Assembly (NCBI RefSeq): GCF_022558445.1 | Contig: NZ_CP054699.1 | Span: forward strand, 3,302,001 to 3,366,000 | Origin: Candidatus Contubernalis alkalaceticus | Lineage (GTDB): Bacteria > Bacillota > Dethiobacteria > SKNC01 | DNA length: 64,000 nt | Direction: 5' to 3' | Shown here: piece after piece, positions 6,633-16,355 of the stretch | How the letters are laid out: every line of letters begins with the position of its first letter | How positions within the stretch are numbered: position 1 is the stretch's first letter | Program-made: the position numbers and the translations under genes | The notes under the pieces: generated by a model | Told to the model about the DNA's origin: nothing | Database searches by the model: none | The model's input: the letters and a program-made list of their open reading frames with translations, nothing else

Positions 6633-8561
6633 TCAAGAACAACTAATGTCAGTATGCCCTAGGCTATTATTTTGGCTATCGTTTCGTTGTATTGCGGCAT
6701 AGAATAAAGCCAAGATTAAAAAGATAATTCCCATGATCAGTACACCATGGAAGCTCCCAACCATGAAAGTTAAGCCAAAAGCTATAGGTCCCAGCATTTC
6801 AGCCTGCTTCTTAATAAAACTAACTAAAGAAAGTGCCTTACTTTCCCCCATTTTTTTAACGTGTTCAAGATTTAAAAAATAATTATTCTGGGCTACAAAC
6901 CCAAAGCTGTCCGCCAAACCAAAGAACAACACCACCAGCATTGCAGAAACAAAGCCGCCCGTCAAACCAAAATAGATCAACGCTAAAGAAAAAGTTATAT
7001 TATAAACAATATTCCATATGAATAGGTTGGGGTATAAGTTTAGCAGCCTGACAATAAAAGGTCCAACGTAAACCATAATCAACCCATATATTAGTCGTGC
7101 GCGCCCAATATCCGAGGTGGTTTTGCCAATATCTGTGAAATAGATGGGCAGATAATAGTTCAGAAACGAGCCAATGATACATGAAGGCACAATCAATAGC
7201 AAGACAAATAATACCGCTTGAAGTACCTGGCGAGAAGTATCCTTTTGCTTGCTTATCTCCTGGGAAAGGGGCTTATTCACCACCGGCCTTTGATAAGTGG
7301 CATTTTCAAGTCTCAAGACGGCCGCGGCGCTAACCAGTGTAAGCGCTGAGGCAGTTAGTAGTACGGGCCCATACCCGATGATGTCCGCTAAAACAGAGCC
7401 GAGTGCTGCTCCACAGATAATCCCCGCATAAATCCCAGAATTCAACAAGGCAAAGCAGTTGTTTTTTTCATTGTCGGCAGCTGTAAAGAGGGCAAAGTTA
7501 CGCAGGGTCATCCAGCAAAAACCATAGCCCAGCCCCACTACTGCCCGGGAGAGAATGAAAAGGGCGATATTGGCAGCAAACGCGCTGAGCAGCGTGCCCA
7601 ACGCCACGATGCATAATCCCCCGACATAGGAAATCTTCCAGCCTTTTTTTTCAATCACCATCGACGTGCCGAAGATTGCCACGCAGGTTAGTAAAAACTC
7701 CGCAGATTGTGGGATGCCTGCCAGCATGTTCCCGGAAATACCGAAAAATTCCCCCCCCAGGTCGCGGGCAATGATAGCAATGAAAGTTACTGCCAGGCTA
7801 GAAGCGAAAAAAAATAAAAAGGCTAGCTGCCTTACGTACCCGACCATTTTAGGACTTTTTTCAACCATTACCTGCCCTTGCTGGGAAAATTTGTCTTCCG
7901 TGAAATTAATCATAAAAATAACCAGTTCAATGGACAGGATAATGGAAGCCACCAGGACAGTCAGCAAATCCAGAAGAATTTTCAAGATAATACTATTTTG
8001 ATGCTCCATAGAAATATCCATAACTACGGTAAACTCACCATCGGGAAAGCGGTAAGATTTCAATGGGTCAACAGTTATCTTTTGCCCAATTTGTTCTTTT
8101 ATAGTGGAATTTAAGATTATATTCGTGCGATTGATAATATGAATGGCGCTTATTTCATCGTAAACGTCTGCCTCAGCCATTTGAAGGCCATCCGACAATA
8201 TGTCTGATTTCATGGCTGCATAGATTTCTTTGGACATATGTAAGGAATTATTCTCAAATTCAAGCTGCTTAAATGAATAGGTGGCAAAAGCAAGAGTTAC
8301 CTGCATAATGAAAATAACCGCTGTAACCATCAGCAAAATCTGGCTTTTTTGCAGACTCCCATCTTTGTTAAAGATTTCACCAAAAAAAATGAATAACAGC
8401 AGCACCGCAACTGCAAAAACGCCTAGAATTAGCAGGACATCCGTAAGTGACCCCTGCATATGCTGGGGTTGGCCTTTATTGGTGATCCACAAAAACAACA
8501 TGATTATTAAGATAATCCCTGATGTTAGCAGGGCCAGCCACTTTCTTTTCTTAGCTTCCAT
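6633..8561 (-). CDS. MFS transporter with N-terminal membrane-anchored extracytoplasmic domain
   Basis: 642 residues, far longer than the usual 400 of the major facilitator family. Residues 1-220 form an extra module: three membrane segments (about 8-28, 40-60, 74-95), an extracytoplasmic stretch of about 100 residues, then a fourth segment (about 196-218). Residues 240-630 hold about twelve segments with MFS-like loops (SRAVVGLGYGFCWM). The gene overlaps the SpoIIE-type phosphatase upstream by 11 nt, so the two are coupled. The N-terminal module may sense a ligand or interact with the phosphatase's sensor. Substrate unknown. The 3' end abuts a truncated array repeat, so the last few residues may not be original. 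Confidence 0.8.
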   Translation of the reverse strand: MEAKKRKWLALLTSGIILIIMLFLWITNKGQPQHMQGSLTDVLLILGVFAVAVLLLFIFFGEIFNKDGSLQKSQILLMVTAVIFIMQVTLAFATYSFKQLEFENNSLHMSKEIYAAMKSDILSDGLQMAEADVYDEISAIHIINRTNIILNSTIKEQIGQKITVDPLKSYRFPDGEFTVVMDISMEHQNSIILKILLDLLTVLVASIILSIELVIFMINFTEDKFSQQGQVMVEKSPKMVGYVRQLAFLFFFASSLAVTFIAIIARDLGGEFFGISGNMLAGIPQSAEFLLTCVAIFGTSMVIEKKGWKISYVGGLCIVALGTLLSAFAANIALFILSRAVVGLGYGFCWMTLRNFALFTAADNEKNNCFALLNSGIYAGIICGAALGSVLADIIGYGPVLLTASALTLVSAAAVLRLENATYQRPVVNKPLSQEISKQKDTSRQVLQAVLFVLLLIVPSCIIGSFLNYYLPIYFTDIGKTTSDIGRARLIYGLIMVYVGPFIVRLLNLYPNLFIWNIVYNITFSLALIYFGLTGGFVSAMLVVLFFGLADSFGFVAQNNYFLNLEHVKKMGESKALSLVSFIKKQAEMLGPIAFGLTFMVGSFHGVLIMGIIFLILALFYAAIQRNDSQNNSLGHTDISCS

Positions 8562-10674
8562 GATATTCCCTGCCTTTGGTGATTTTTAGGGCCAACATGG
8601 TGATGTCGTCTGCTTGCTCTGCCCCATGGGCAAATTGATCAATTTCCTGCTTAATATTTATTAATAGGTCGTTCAAATCGCAATCCTTGTATCGATTGAT
8701 ATCCTTAAGCAGTTTTTGGTTGGAAAAAAGCTCATTGGCACAATTAGCCGCTTCGGTTACACCATCTGTATACATGTACAACACATCATCCGGCTCCAAG
8801 ATAATCGTCTGCTGCTGGTAATCAATATCCTCTAATCCTGCCAGCACGAAACCAGGTTTGGTTGACAACCAATGGAAGTCGCCGCCGGCTTTTTTAAGCA
8901 GGGGAGGATTATGTCCGGCATTAACATAGGTAAATTGGCCTGAACTGATTTGGAGAATACCCATAAATGCGGTAACAAACATGGCAGCGTCGTTATTTTC
9001 GCAAAGCAAATTATTTACCGCAGCAAAAACATCCTGGGGGTTTTTTCCGTACAGGGCATTGTTCTTAATCAAGGTTTTGGTAATAACCATGAATAAGGCA
9101 GCCGGAACTCCTTTTCCAGAAACATCGGCAATCACTACCGCCAGATGGTCATCATCCACAAGAAAGAAATCATAGAAGTCGCCCCCCACCTCTTTGGCCG
9201 GAAGCATGGTTGCATAGATTTCGAACTCCTCTCTATCAGGAAAGGCAGGAAAGATGCAAGGCAACATGCTCGCTTGAATCTTCGTAGCCACATCAAGTTC
9301 GGCACCAATTCGCTCCTTTTCGGCTGTTATCCGGGAAATATTGGCTATATACGTTTTTAAATCTATGGTCATATTGTTAAATGCCTTAGCTAGATCCGCT
9401 ATTTCATCTTTGCCTCCATCATCAATCTGGGTGTCCAGATCACCCTCACCGATTTGTGTTACCTTGTCCAGTAATAATTTAATCGGTTTGGTAATCGTTT
9501 TTGATACAAGGTAGGAAAATACCAGGATAAGCATTGCTGAAATGGCCAGGATGATAACCAGACGGATCAATACAGTTTCCAGGGTACTGTTTATATAAGA
9601 CTGGGCCTCGGCCGTATAAGCATCAATGTAATTTTTAGTTTCCACTGCTGGACTAATGATTTCGTCAACATCCACAACAATAGCAAGAGACCAAGCTGTT
9701 GTCGGAAGCTTCGAATAGGCAATGTAACTAAGCTTGTCGTCGATATGGGCGGTGGTTAGTCCCTCTTGATTGCCTAAAATCGTTTCAAGCGCTGTCAGGT
9801 AGTCTCCCTGGGCAGTTTCAAGCGGTGTTTTGTCAAGGTTATTTTCATATTGGGGATGGGCAATAATATTACCCTTATTATCAAGCAAAAAGGCATAGCC
9901 TGTTTTGCCGATTTTCATCGAAATAATATCCTCCTGCATGCTTTTAAGGGTGATATCCGTGGCCAAAACTCCCTGTGGTTTGTTTTTTTCATTGTTAAAA
10001 GTGATAGCATTGGTCACACAAATCGAACCAAATGCATCCACATAGGTATCCACCCAAATCGGTTTACCGCTGCTTTTTATTGCCTCCTTGTACCAGTCCC
10101 GATCTCTTGGGTCATAATCGGGATTGAAGGCGTTGGATTTTGAATAACGGTAGGAAATGCCGGTGTTAGTACCCAGATAAATATTATTTAAAATGTTATT
10201 ATTCTTAAATACGGGGGCGAACATATACTCTGCATTACTAAGTAGGGATAGTTCCTGTTCAATATTGGGGGTATGGGTCACACCCGGGGGCAGCATGTAT
10301 TTTGAACTGGCTACGCCCATTACTGTATCCTGAACCTTAGGAAGCTGTTTCCCTATGAAGTTGTCTTTATTATCATAAAGAGCGGTTAAATACTCGGCCA
10401 TGGCAGTAACCTCTTTTTGTACATTGAAAAGCACTGCATCTGATTTTAAGGCTTGCTCCCGGGCAATTTTTACAATATACTCCTCAGCCTGTGTTTTTAG
10501 AGCATCCTTAGACCTTTCGGAAGAATTAATACTGAGCTGGGTATTGGCATCGATTGAGTACCTGGTTAAATTCAGCATTTCCGTGTAGGATACGACGGAG
10601 ATGAAAAATAAAGAAAATAGCGATACCAGTAAAATAATAGCCAGTATTTTCGTCCCGATTTTAAGGTTCCGCAT
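8551..10674 (-). CDS. Membrane sensor protein with SpoIIE/RsbU-type PP2C phosphatase domain
   Basis: 707 residues. A membrane helix at about 8-32 is followed by a long extracytoplasmic dCache-type sensor region (about 40-345; DYDPRDRDWYKEAIKSSGKP is typical). A second membrane helix lies at about 368-392 and a HAMP linker at about 393-445. The C-terminal PP2C domain of the SpoIIE/RsbU type (about 465-700) has the metal motifs EVGGDFYDFF, DVSGKG, YTDGVTEA and QADDITML intact. Such proteins dephosphorylate an anti-anti-sigma factor in response to an external signal; no STAS or anti-sigma gene is in the window. It lies between a ddl-like gene (14 nt upstream) and an MFS gene (11 nt overlap), apparently one operon. 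Confidence 0.9.
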   Translation of the reverse strand: MRNLKIGTKILAIILLVSLFSLFFISVVSYTEMLNLTRYSIDANTQLSINSSERSKDALKTQAEEYIVKIAREQALKSDAVLFNVQKEVTAMAEYLTALYDNKDNFIGKQLPKVQDTVMGVASSKYMLPPGVTHTPNIEQELSLLSNAEYMFAPVFKNNNILNNIYLGTNTGISYRYSKSNAFNPDYDPRDRDWYKEAIKSSGKPIWVDTYVDAFGSICVTNAITFNNEKNKPQGVLATDITLKSMQEDIISMKIGKTGYAFLLDNKGNIIAHPQYENNLDKTPLETAQGDYLTALETILGNQEGLTTAHIDDKLSYIAYSKLPTTAWSLAIVVDVDEIISPAVETKNYIDAYTAEAQSYINSTLETVLIRLVIILAISAMLILVFSYLVSKTITKPIKLLLDKVTQIGEGDLDTQIDDGGKDEIADLAKAFNNMTIDLKTYIANISRITAEKERIGAELDVATKIQASMLPCIFPAFPDREEFEIYATMLPAKEVGGDFYDFFLVDDDHLAVVIADVSGKGVPAALFMVITKTLIKNNALYGKNPQDVFAAVNNLLCENNDAAMFVTAFMGILQISSGQFTYVNAGHNPPLLKKAGGDFHWLSTKPGFVLAGLEDIDYQQQTIILEPDDVLYMYTDGVTEAANCANELFSNQKLLKDINRYKDCDLNDLLINIKQEIDQFAHGAEQADDITMLALKITKGREYHGS

Positions 10675-10688
10675 GACTCCATTACCTC

Positions 10689-11624
10689 CTATAACTCGTT
10701 GCTAACAATTGTTTCGATCAAATCATTAAAGGATATTCCATACTTTTCGGCCGAAAGAGGATAAAAACTGCTTGGCTTTAGTCCCGGTACTGCGTTAATT
10801 TCTAAAAAATACAGCAGCCCGGTTTGTTCCTCAATTATATAGTCAACCCGAGCATAATTTTTCGCATTTATAATATTGAAAACTTTCAGCGAAGTTTCAT
10901 CTGTTTCTTCCTGCAGCCTGGCAGATAGGTTCGCATCCTTCATAACAAAACTTTGATTAAACAAAAGAATATCATTTTGCTCTCCGGGCAGAATTTCCGC
11001 TGATAATGCAGGCAGAGCAGTAGGCTTTTTTTGAATTTCCAAGATGGAAATAGTGATAAATTTACCCTTTATAAAGCGTTCGATAATAATTTTGTCATCA
11101 AAGGCAAAAGTAGCTGCTATTTTCTCATAATCCTTTTCTGACTCGATATATTCAATGCCAAAACTTCCCCCTTGGCCCACTGCTTTTGCCACAACGGGAA
11201 AGGGCATAACCTTTTTTATTTTTTTTAGAATCTCTTCCTTGGGCACTTCAAAATACTGTTCCTTATGTATGCAAATAAATTCCGGTGTTCGGATACCATG
11301 CTTAGCACAGACTTCTTTACACATAAATTTGTCATTGATAATAGCAGCTGCAGCAGCTTTGGAACCAGTGTAAGGCAGCTTTAGATGTTCACAAATGGAT
11401 TGTAATTTTCCATCCCCATGATGTTTGCCCTGGACGGCAATAAACACCAGCTTCGGTTTTTGCGCTGCTAAAACTCTCTCTGTGTTTTCGTCAAATTCCA
11501 ACATGCATACCTCGTGCCCGGTTTCTTCAAGGGATCGGGCAATATAACCGGCGTTGATTGTGGAAATAGCTTTTTCACTGGAAGCGCCCCCATGCACAAC
11601 AATGATATTCAGTTTGGTTTTCAT
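10689..11624 (-). CDS. D-alanine-D-alanine ligase-like ATP-grasp enzyme
   Basis: 311 residues, the length of Ddl. N-terminal VVHGGASSEKAISTINAGYIA matches the HGG(x)SxE motif. The ATP-grasp core (FPVVAKAVGQGGSFGI, then FIKGKFITISIL) and the C-terminal metal-binding EINAVPGLKPSSFYP (usual NTxPGxT) can be seen. The departures (AVPGLKPSS for TxPGMT) suggest a ligase joining other amino acids or carboxylates rather than the housekeeping Ddl. It is the first gene of the operon with the SpoIIE-type sensor phosphatase and the MFS transporter, so it may make or modify the compound that is exported or sensed. This role is inference. Confidence 0.75.
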   Translation of the reverse strand: MKTKLNIIVVHGGASSEKAISTINAGYIARSLEETGHEVCMLEFDENTERVLAAQKPKLVFIAVQGKHHGDGKLQSICEHLKLPYTGSKAAAAAIINDKFMCKEVCAKHGIRTPEFICIHKEQYFEVPKEEILKKIKKVMPFPVVAKAVGQGGSFGIEYIESEKDYEKIAATFAFDDKIIIERFIKGKFITISILEIQKKPTALPALSAEILPGEQNDILLFNQSFVMKDANLSARLQEETDETSLKVFNIINAKNYARVDYIIEEQTGLLYFLEINAVPGLKPSSFYPLSAEKYGISFNDLIETIVSNEL

Positions 11625-12115
11625 TTAATGTCGGCTCCCCATCATGATTGAACCATTACTTTTTTTGTTAATGGTTAAAAAATATCTTCTATTGTTAAAT
11701 GTATCTGGCATAGCAGCTGTAACGGTGTGCCAGCTTGTACACTTACATCACTTTTAATTCATTAATAATAACATAATCATGCAAAAAGCACAATTCATAA
11801 CATTGGATCCGTTACAACTCTCTAGTATTACTCCTAGTTGAGCCATTCTACAGTATTCTTTTATCAATAGAAGGACTCATTTGGGCATTGCAGTTTACCT
11901 TTTGCAAGAGCCTAAAGTTTCCGGGCAGCATGGAAGGTATAGAAGAGTCAGTTTGATATCCGCAAGGTTGGCTTGATGCTGGCTTTGCGGGTTTTTTTTA
12001 TTTAATTTTTTCTATCATAATCCACATCTATTTTCTTGGAATTTCAAGGAATATTGTGTTTTTTTGTAGAAAAGATTAAGATAATAATTATTTAACAAAG
12101 GGGATGGACAAGCAT
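11625..12115. other. Promoter region of the ddl-like operon with a comM fragment
   Basis: No gene. At about 11864-11902 there is a scrap of comM (AGAAGGACTCATTTGGGCAT), nearly identical to 19083-19121, in the same strand sense. A terminator-like hairpin follows at 11960-11998. Confidence 0.5.
11960..11998 (+). terminator. Terminator-like hairpin
   Basis: CCGCAA and TTGCGG enclose a loop and are followed by eight T on the plus strand. No plus-strand gene lies directly upstream, so it may be a remnant. Confidence 0.5.
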
Positions 12116-12345
12116 ATGGTGGAAAGGTGCTGTATATGCAATAAAGAGGTTAATAGATGGCTGGAGTCAAGTGATGGTTCTAAATTTTGCTCAGAAGAGT
12201 TTTTAAGGATACATGGCCTAAGTGTAATTGTGGTAAACCTATAGATAGTTGGTATAGAAAGTGAAAAAGGAAAAAAGTATTGTTCCGATAATTGTCGAAA
12301 ACAAGATTTGCCTAGATATTGTATATGTCACACCCCAATTTGTAG
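12116..12345 (+). pseudogene. Degraded zinc-finger protein gene
   Basis: Read with frame changes, it gives several cysteine pairs: MVERCCICNKEVNRW, GSKFCSEEF, CNCGKPIDSWYRK, then KKYCSDNCRKQDLPRYC. This looks like a protein of repeated short zinc fingers (CxC...CSxxC) broken by at least two frameshifts and a stop. I cannot name a family. Confidence 0.5.
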
Positions 12346-12446
12346 CAGGAGCTGCCGCCTTAGGTATAGCATACAAGGGAATAAAAAAGCTATTTTCATA
12401 AAGTATGATAAATAATTAAACTATAGTTGAGAGAGGAACATTACAT

Positions 12447-13292
12447 ATGGATAACTATCGAATTCGAACTGCACAGTTAAGTCATATGGACTTTCTCATC
12501 AGACAAGCTCACAATGAGGGTTGGAACCCAGGATTGTCTGATGGTGAAGCCTTTTACAGAGCAGACCCTGGGGGCTTCTTTATTGGTGAACTATCTGGAA
12601 AAGCTATTGCTTGTATCTCTGCTGTTCGTTATGGTGATTTTGGTTTTATCGGCCTCTATATTGTAAAGGAGGAGTACAGGGGAAAGGGATATGGTATCTT
12701 ACTCTGGAGACATGCAATGGAGTACTTAAAGGGCTGTAAAATTGGATTGGACGGTGTTGTTGATAGGCAGGATGACTATAAGAAGTGGGGGTTTGTCTTA
12801 GCGCACCGGAATATGCGTTTTGCTGCTCCTGCCACAGTATTTCCCGTACCAAAAGAAAATCCCGGTGTGATTTCCATCAATGATGTGGAGTTTTCTTCTC
12901 TAGTAGCCTATGATAGACTTCATTTTCCAGAAGATCGTACAGATTTTTTATACGCCTGGCTAAATATGCCTTCAGCCCGTTCTTTAGCCTATGTTGATAA
13001 TGGTCAAATCCAGGGTTTGGCAACTATCAGAGAATGTTATGAAGGATACAAAGTAGGACCTCTCTTTGCTTCTGAACCTGAAATTGCTCACATACTTCTG
13101 TCAAAGCTGGCCTGCTTTGCTGATGGAAAAATCCTTTATCTGGATATTCCTGCAGATAATGTAAAAGCTCAAGAATTAACAGCTAGCTATGATATGAAGT
13201 TTGTCTTTGAAACAGCCCGTATGTATCGGGGAAATTCAGCACCCATCAATCAAGATAGTATTTATGGCATCACTACCTTTGAATTAGGCTAG
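12447..13292 (+). CDS. GNAT family acetyltransferase, YitH-like two-domain form
   Basis: 281 residues. An N-terminal GNAT domain (about 1-135) carries the acetyl-CoA loop VKEEYRGKGYGILLW. A second alpha/beta domain (about 140-278) with ARSLAYVDNGQIQGLATIRE and DIPADNVKAQEL is typical of the YitH type. The reaction would be acetyl transfer from acetyl-CoA to an unknown amine. GAGAGAGG stands 10 nt before the ATG. It is a plus-strand gene, reads as intact and is flanked by gene fragments. Acetyltransferases are common passengers of cassette arrays. Confidence 0.85.
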   Translation: MDNYRIRTAQLSHMDFLIRQAHNEGWNPGLSDGEAFYRADPGGFFIGELSGKAIACISAVRYGDFGFIGLYIVKEEYRGKGYGILLWRHAMEYLKGCKIGLDGVVDRQDDYKKWGFVLAHRNMRFAAPATVFPVPKENPGVISINDVEFSSLVAYDRLHFPEDRTDFLYAWLNMPSARSLAYVDNGQIQGLATIRECYEGYKVGPLFASEPEIAHILLSKLACFADGKILYLDIPADNVKAQELTASYDMKFVFETARMYRGNSAPINQDSIYGITTFELG

Positions 13293-13545
13293 ATACAGAG
13301 TATAGAGTCAGAAACGATAGCTGGATACTACCATCTATTTAATGATGTACGATCTTCTCCATGTTCTTCTAGTTCGCCTGTAAGAGATGTACTGTGTTTC
13401 TATACTCTAGACTATCAACAAGGATTTTTCTTTCTCAGACTTATCACTCCAACTATGATGTTGTATTTCATCAAAGCTTCTGAGATTAGAGAAGTTACGG
13501 TTTGTTCTTTCATTGTAAACAATTTCTTTAAAAAGGGGAGATCTT

Positions 13546-13713
13546 ATGCCAATTATTGATTCACATACCCATGTTGATGAGTCCAATATTTATGGTTGGA
13601 TGGATCCACCAGAACAATTAATAGAGCTGATGGATGAAGCAGGGATCGAGAGTGCAGTCATTATGACCTATGCAGATGTTCCAGGACTGGATATGGATGC
13701 CATAAATTTTTAG
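13546..13713 (+). pseudogene. 5' fragment of an amidohydrolase gene
   Basis: Starts MPIIDSHTHVDESNIYGWMD, the metal-binding HxH motif of the amidohydrolase superfamily, with an AAAAGGGGAG ribosome site. After about 52 codons the sequence switches to unrelated DNA and soon meets a stop. Only the first fifth of a normal gene remains; the break is beside a NERD gene fragment. Confidence 0.75.
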
Positions 13714-13747
13714 ACTTGACAGCAATACCACCTAACTGTAATCTAAA

Positions 13748-13942
13748 ACTATTTTTCAACTCAAAGGCAATATTATTTTCACCGAATTCTCCAATTGACG
13801 CAAATTTTATTTCCCTATCTATTCGTTCTTTCACAGTTCCCGATGTCTTTGTCTGTAGAGCTTTTAGTTTAGCAATATATTCTACTGTATCACTTTCCTC
13901 TTTAAGAAATACCGGTTTATCCAACTTATCAAATAACCCCAT
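13748..13942 (-). pseudogene. NERD protein gene, 5' fragment
   Basis: The first 65 codons (MGLFDKLDKPVFLKEESDTV) are nearly identical to the genes at 41409-42506 and 43593-44355. The 3' part is absent and replaced by unrelated sequence. This fragment and the intron to its right are shared with 44161-46533, so a block of about 2.4 kb was duplicated. Confidence 0.85.
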
Positions 13943-14029
13943 ATTAACCCCCTTCCTTGTTAAGCCACTACATCTTCATTCATATACCACTCCTTCTCAC
14001 CTTCTATCAACCGCTTCTACACAGTAATT

Positions 14030-14147
14030 AAGATTAAGTTGTGGGGCGAGACCCTGTGTCCTAATTTGCTATACTAGGACAATTTGTCAGACTTATTGAA
14101 AAGCAGTCCTCTTGAGAACATAACAAGAGGACTGCTTTTTTGCTAAA
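14030..14147 (+). repeat. Left module of a GGGCA-array repeat (TGGGGCGAGACC leader type)
   Basis: A leader with GTCCTA...TAGGAC and CAGACTTATTGAAAAGCAGTCC, found in four copies: here, about 21280, 44440 and 48492. It ends in the hairpin described as terminator 14102-14141. Confidence 0.8.
14102..14141 (+). terminator. Rho-independent terminator in the repeat leader
   Basis: AGCAGTCCTCTTG pairs with CAAGAGGACTGCT around AGAACATAA and is followed by TTTTT on the plus strand. Confidence 0.75.
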
Positions 14148-14173
14148 ACACTTTAGCGTTTTGAAGTTGTGGG
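14148..14173 (+). repeat. GGGCA-array repeat core, part left of the intron
   Basis: ACACTTTAGCGTTTTGAAGT then TGTGGG. The rest of this repeat continues at 16121 on the far side of the group II intron. Confidence 0.85.
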
Positions 14174-16120
14174 GTCGAGTAGATGCGGGCCTCTCGAGCC
14201 TTAGGAGTGCCCTATGATTCAATTGGCCACGCACCCCTCACAGAACCGTGCTTGCGCTACTAACGCACACGGCTCTTCCTATCACCTTTATAGAATATAG
14301 CTAATGTGACACCCCAGGTTGTAAATGTCCACCCCAATTTTCGCTCTTGGTAGTGGATAGAGGTTACAGAACAGTTGAAACTTATCCCAGTTAAAACTCT
14401 TGCGGTGACTGCGCCTGTTCAACCATTTGAATACGAGCTTCTTTACTTTGTCATAGAACCTATCAACCATAGTGCCATTGTCAGTAATTGCATAGTAGTT
14501 GTAATATCCTTTTAGTTTGCGCCCCAATTTTCCAATTAGCTCCTCAGCCGGTAGGTGCCGGTTTGCCTTTAGCCAGTCGTTGACTCTGAGGAGGCTTGCT
14601 TTGTATTTCTTTCGACTAGTTCTACGTTTAACCCGAAACTTACCCTTTTGGCTCTTGCCGCAATAATGCGTGAAACCCAGAAAATCAAAGGTATCAGGTT
14701 TATTCCTGCCTCTTGCCTGGCAGAACTGTGCAGCGTATCTACCAAAGTTAATAATTTTAGTTTTATCTTCGGCAATTTCCAGTTTAAACTTGGCAAGTCT
14801 TACTATGAGTGCCTGATAAAACATTTTGGCTTCATGCTCGTGTTGGAAGCAGCAGACAAAATCATCAGCATATCGCACCATGTATACTTGTCCACGGCAT
14901 TTCTTCCGTATAACCTTTTCAAACCATATATCTAGAACGTAGTGTAGATAAATATTACAGAGTACTGGAGAAGCTACTCCGCCCTGAGGTGCTCCAGCTG
15001 GCGTATCATATTTTATACCGGCTTCTATTACCCCGGATTTTAGCATACGGCTTATGAGCCTGAGTATATTAGGGTCAGTGATACGGTGCTGTAAGAATTC
15101 CATCAGCCATTGGTGGTCAACACGGTCAAAATATTCTTTTATGTCTGCATCTACTATATAATTGATTTGTTTCCTTTCGATGTAGTGATTAAGTATCTTT
15201 AGTGCATCGTGACAACCACGGTTGGGCCTAAATCCAAAGGAGCCGTCCAGGAAGTCTGCTTCGTATATGGCATTTAGTATCTTGGCAAGGGCCTTCTGAA
15301 CAAGCTTGTCTTCATAGGCAGGTAAGCCCAGTGGACGTTTCTTGTTGGTCTCTGCCTTATCAATGTATACCCTCTTGACGGGTAACGGGCGATAGCTGTG
15401 GGTTTTAAGCCGGTTGACTAGGTCTTTAATATTTGCGTAAAGATTTGATTCGTATTCATCCTTAGTTACCTGGTCTACACCAGATGCTCTGTCACCACTC
15501 AATTCAGAATGGCAGAGCAGAAGCATCTCCTCGTTGATATGGTGGTAGAGCGAGGTAAATTTCTCGTCAGGTCTCATCTTAGCTACTTCTGTTATTCTAG
15601 CAAGTTTTGTTTCCATTTTATACCTACCCCTGTGTGTAGTAAATGTGTCCCTTGAAAGAGCAATGATAGGTTACCGCCTTCCCTCCACGGGCATTACCCC
15701 GCTTCCTTGGTACTATGCAGTAATCCGAATTCCCGCTCGCCTTTTGGCTTTCTTACTTTTTATCGCTTGTCGGCCATACTCCCTTTGTGCGTGGAAGAGC
15801 AGGCGGGACCTCCCGAGTTGCCGCATCATAACATTGTGTAACGTGCCAAGGGCTTCGACCCCGAGGAAGTCATGTTCGTCTAGCCTATAACGTCGAACAT
15901 GATGTTGCTTTCTGTGCAGTCCAACACATCAGCCTTCCTATTTTGGGATTTCGGGGCTCAATCTCCATTCAGCTCTCTGGCTTTCGGCCCGCTACCTTGT
16001 TTGCCTACGCTTAAATGTAAATGTTACCATTTACACTCCAAGACTAACTACCAGTGGTCGGCTCAACCTTACTGGATGGGATTCGCACCCACTATATGAC
16101 GCGCCATTTCTCGGACGCAC
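14174..16120 (-). mobile_element. Group II intron, complete, copy 1
   Basis: 1947 nt. On the minus strand it begins GTGCGTCCGAG (GUGYG consensus) at 16120 and ends in AC at 14174. Near the 3' end is a typical domain V (GAGCCGTGTGCG, then CGCAAGCACGGTTC; about 14244-14278), followed by domain VI. The boundaries are confirmed by the uninterrupted repeat at 48615-48705. Domain I and the loops before the protein gene occupy 15617-16120. Copy 2 is at 44587-46533, with the same length and, by eye, one base change in the coding part. Confidence 0.93.
14288..15616 (-). CDS. ltrA: Group II intron reverse transcriptase/maturase without endonuclease domain
   Basis: 442 residues. The reverse transcriptase fingers and palm are complete: RPLGLPAYEDKLVQKAL, FGFRPNRGCHDAL, DADIKEYFDRVDH, PAGAPQGGVASPVLCNIYL and the catalytic YADD at about 249-252. 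The thumb and maturase region follows (FLGFTHYCGKSQKG, KLKGYYNYYAITDN), then a basic tail. There is no HNH endonuclease, so mobility would use a single strand or replication-fork primer. It differs from copy 2 by one visible residue (Gly/Arg near residue 435). The phylogenetic class cannot be set by eye. Confidence 0.93.
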   Translation of the reverse strand: METKLARITEVAKMRPDEKFTSLYHHINEEMLLLCHSELSGDRASGVDQVTKDEYESNLYANIKDLVNRLKTHSYRPLPVKRVYIDKAETNKKRPLGLPAYEDKLVQKALAKILNAIYEADFLDGSFGFRPNRGCHDALKILNHYIERKQINYIVDADIKEYFDRVDHQWLMEFLQHRITDPNILRLISRMLKSGVIEAGIKYDTPAGAPQGGVASPVLCNIYLHYVLDIWFEKVIRKKCRGQVYMVRYADDFVCCFQHEHEAKMFYQALIVRLAKFKLEIAEDKTKIINFGRYAAQFCQARGRNKPDTFDFLGFTHYCGKSQKGKFRVKRRTSRKKYKASLLRVNDWLKANRHLPAEELIGKLGRKLKGYYNYYAITDNGTMVDRFYDKVKKLVFKWLNRRSHRKSFNWDKFQLFCNLYPLPRAKIGVDIYNLGCHISYIL

Positions 16121-16184
16121 GGACTGACCCCGAGAGGGAGATTCTGGAAGCTTGCCGGGGCATGGGCCGGCAAGCTCCCGGGCA
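16121..16184 (+). repeat. GGGCA-array repeat, part right of the intron
   Basis: GGACTGACCCC, GGGAGATTCTGG, a GCC-rich loop, CAAGCTCCC, ending GGGCA. It is continuous in sense with 14148-14173. Confidence 0.9.
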
Positions 16185-16189
16185 CTGAT

Positions 16190-16355
16190 TTTCACCTCCT
16201 TACCTTGACGATATGTCTCCAATGGAATTTGAGCAGCACTACTATAACAATATGCGGTTAACTGCAGCTTGATATAGATGGCATTAAAAGAGTGAACAAT
16301 TTTGAGAATGGCAGATAAAATGAACGCTTCTTAGTGTCCGGCTGACCCCTAACAT
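16190..16355 (+). pseudogene. IS3-family remnant, 3' end of orfB and right end
   Basis: The plus strand reads YLDDMSPMEFEQHYYNNMR, the usual C-terminus of an IS3-family orfB (DDE) transposase. Then come about 70 bases ending GTGTCCGGCTGACCCC, which resembles an IS3/IS150 end. Everything upstream is missing and replaced by the array repeat whose GGGCA ends at 16184. Confidence 0.7.

Noticed and set aside
7666-8589. Plus-strand open frames opposite the MFS gene
   Set aside because: Antisense shadows of a well-supported membrane protein gene, without ribosome sites.
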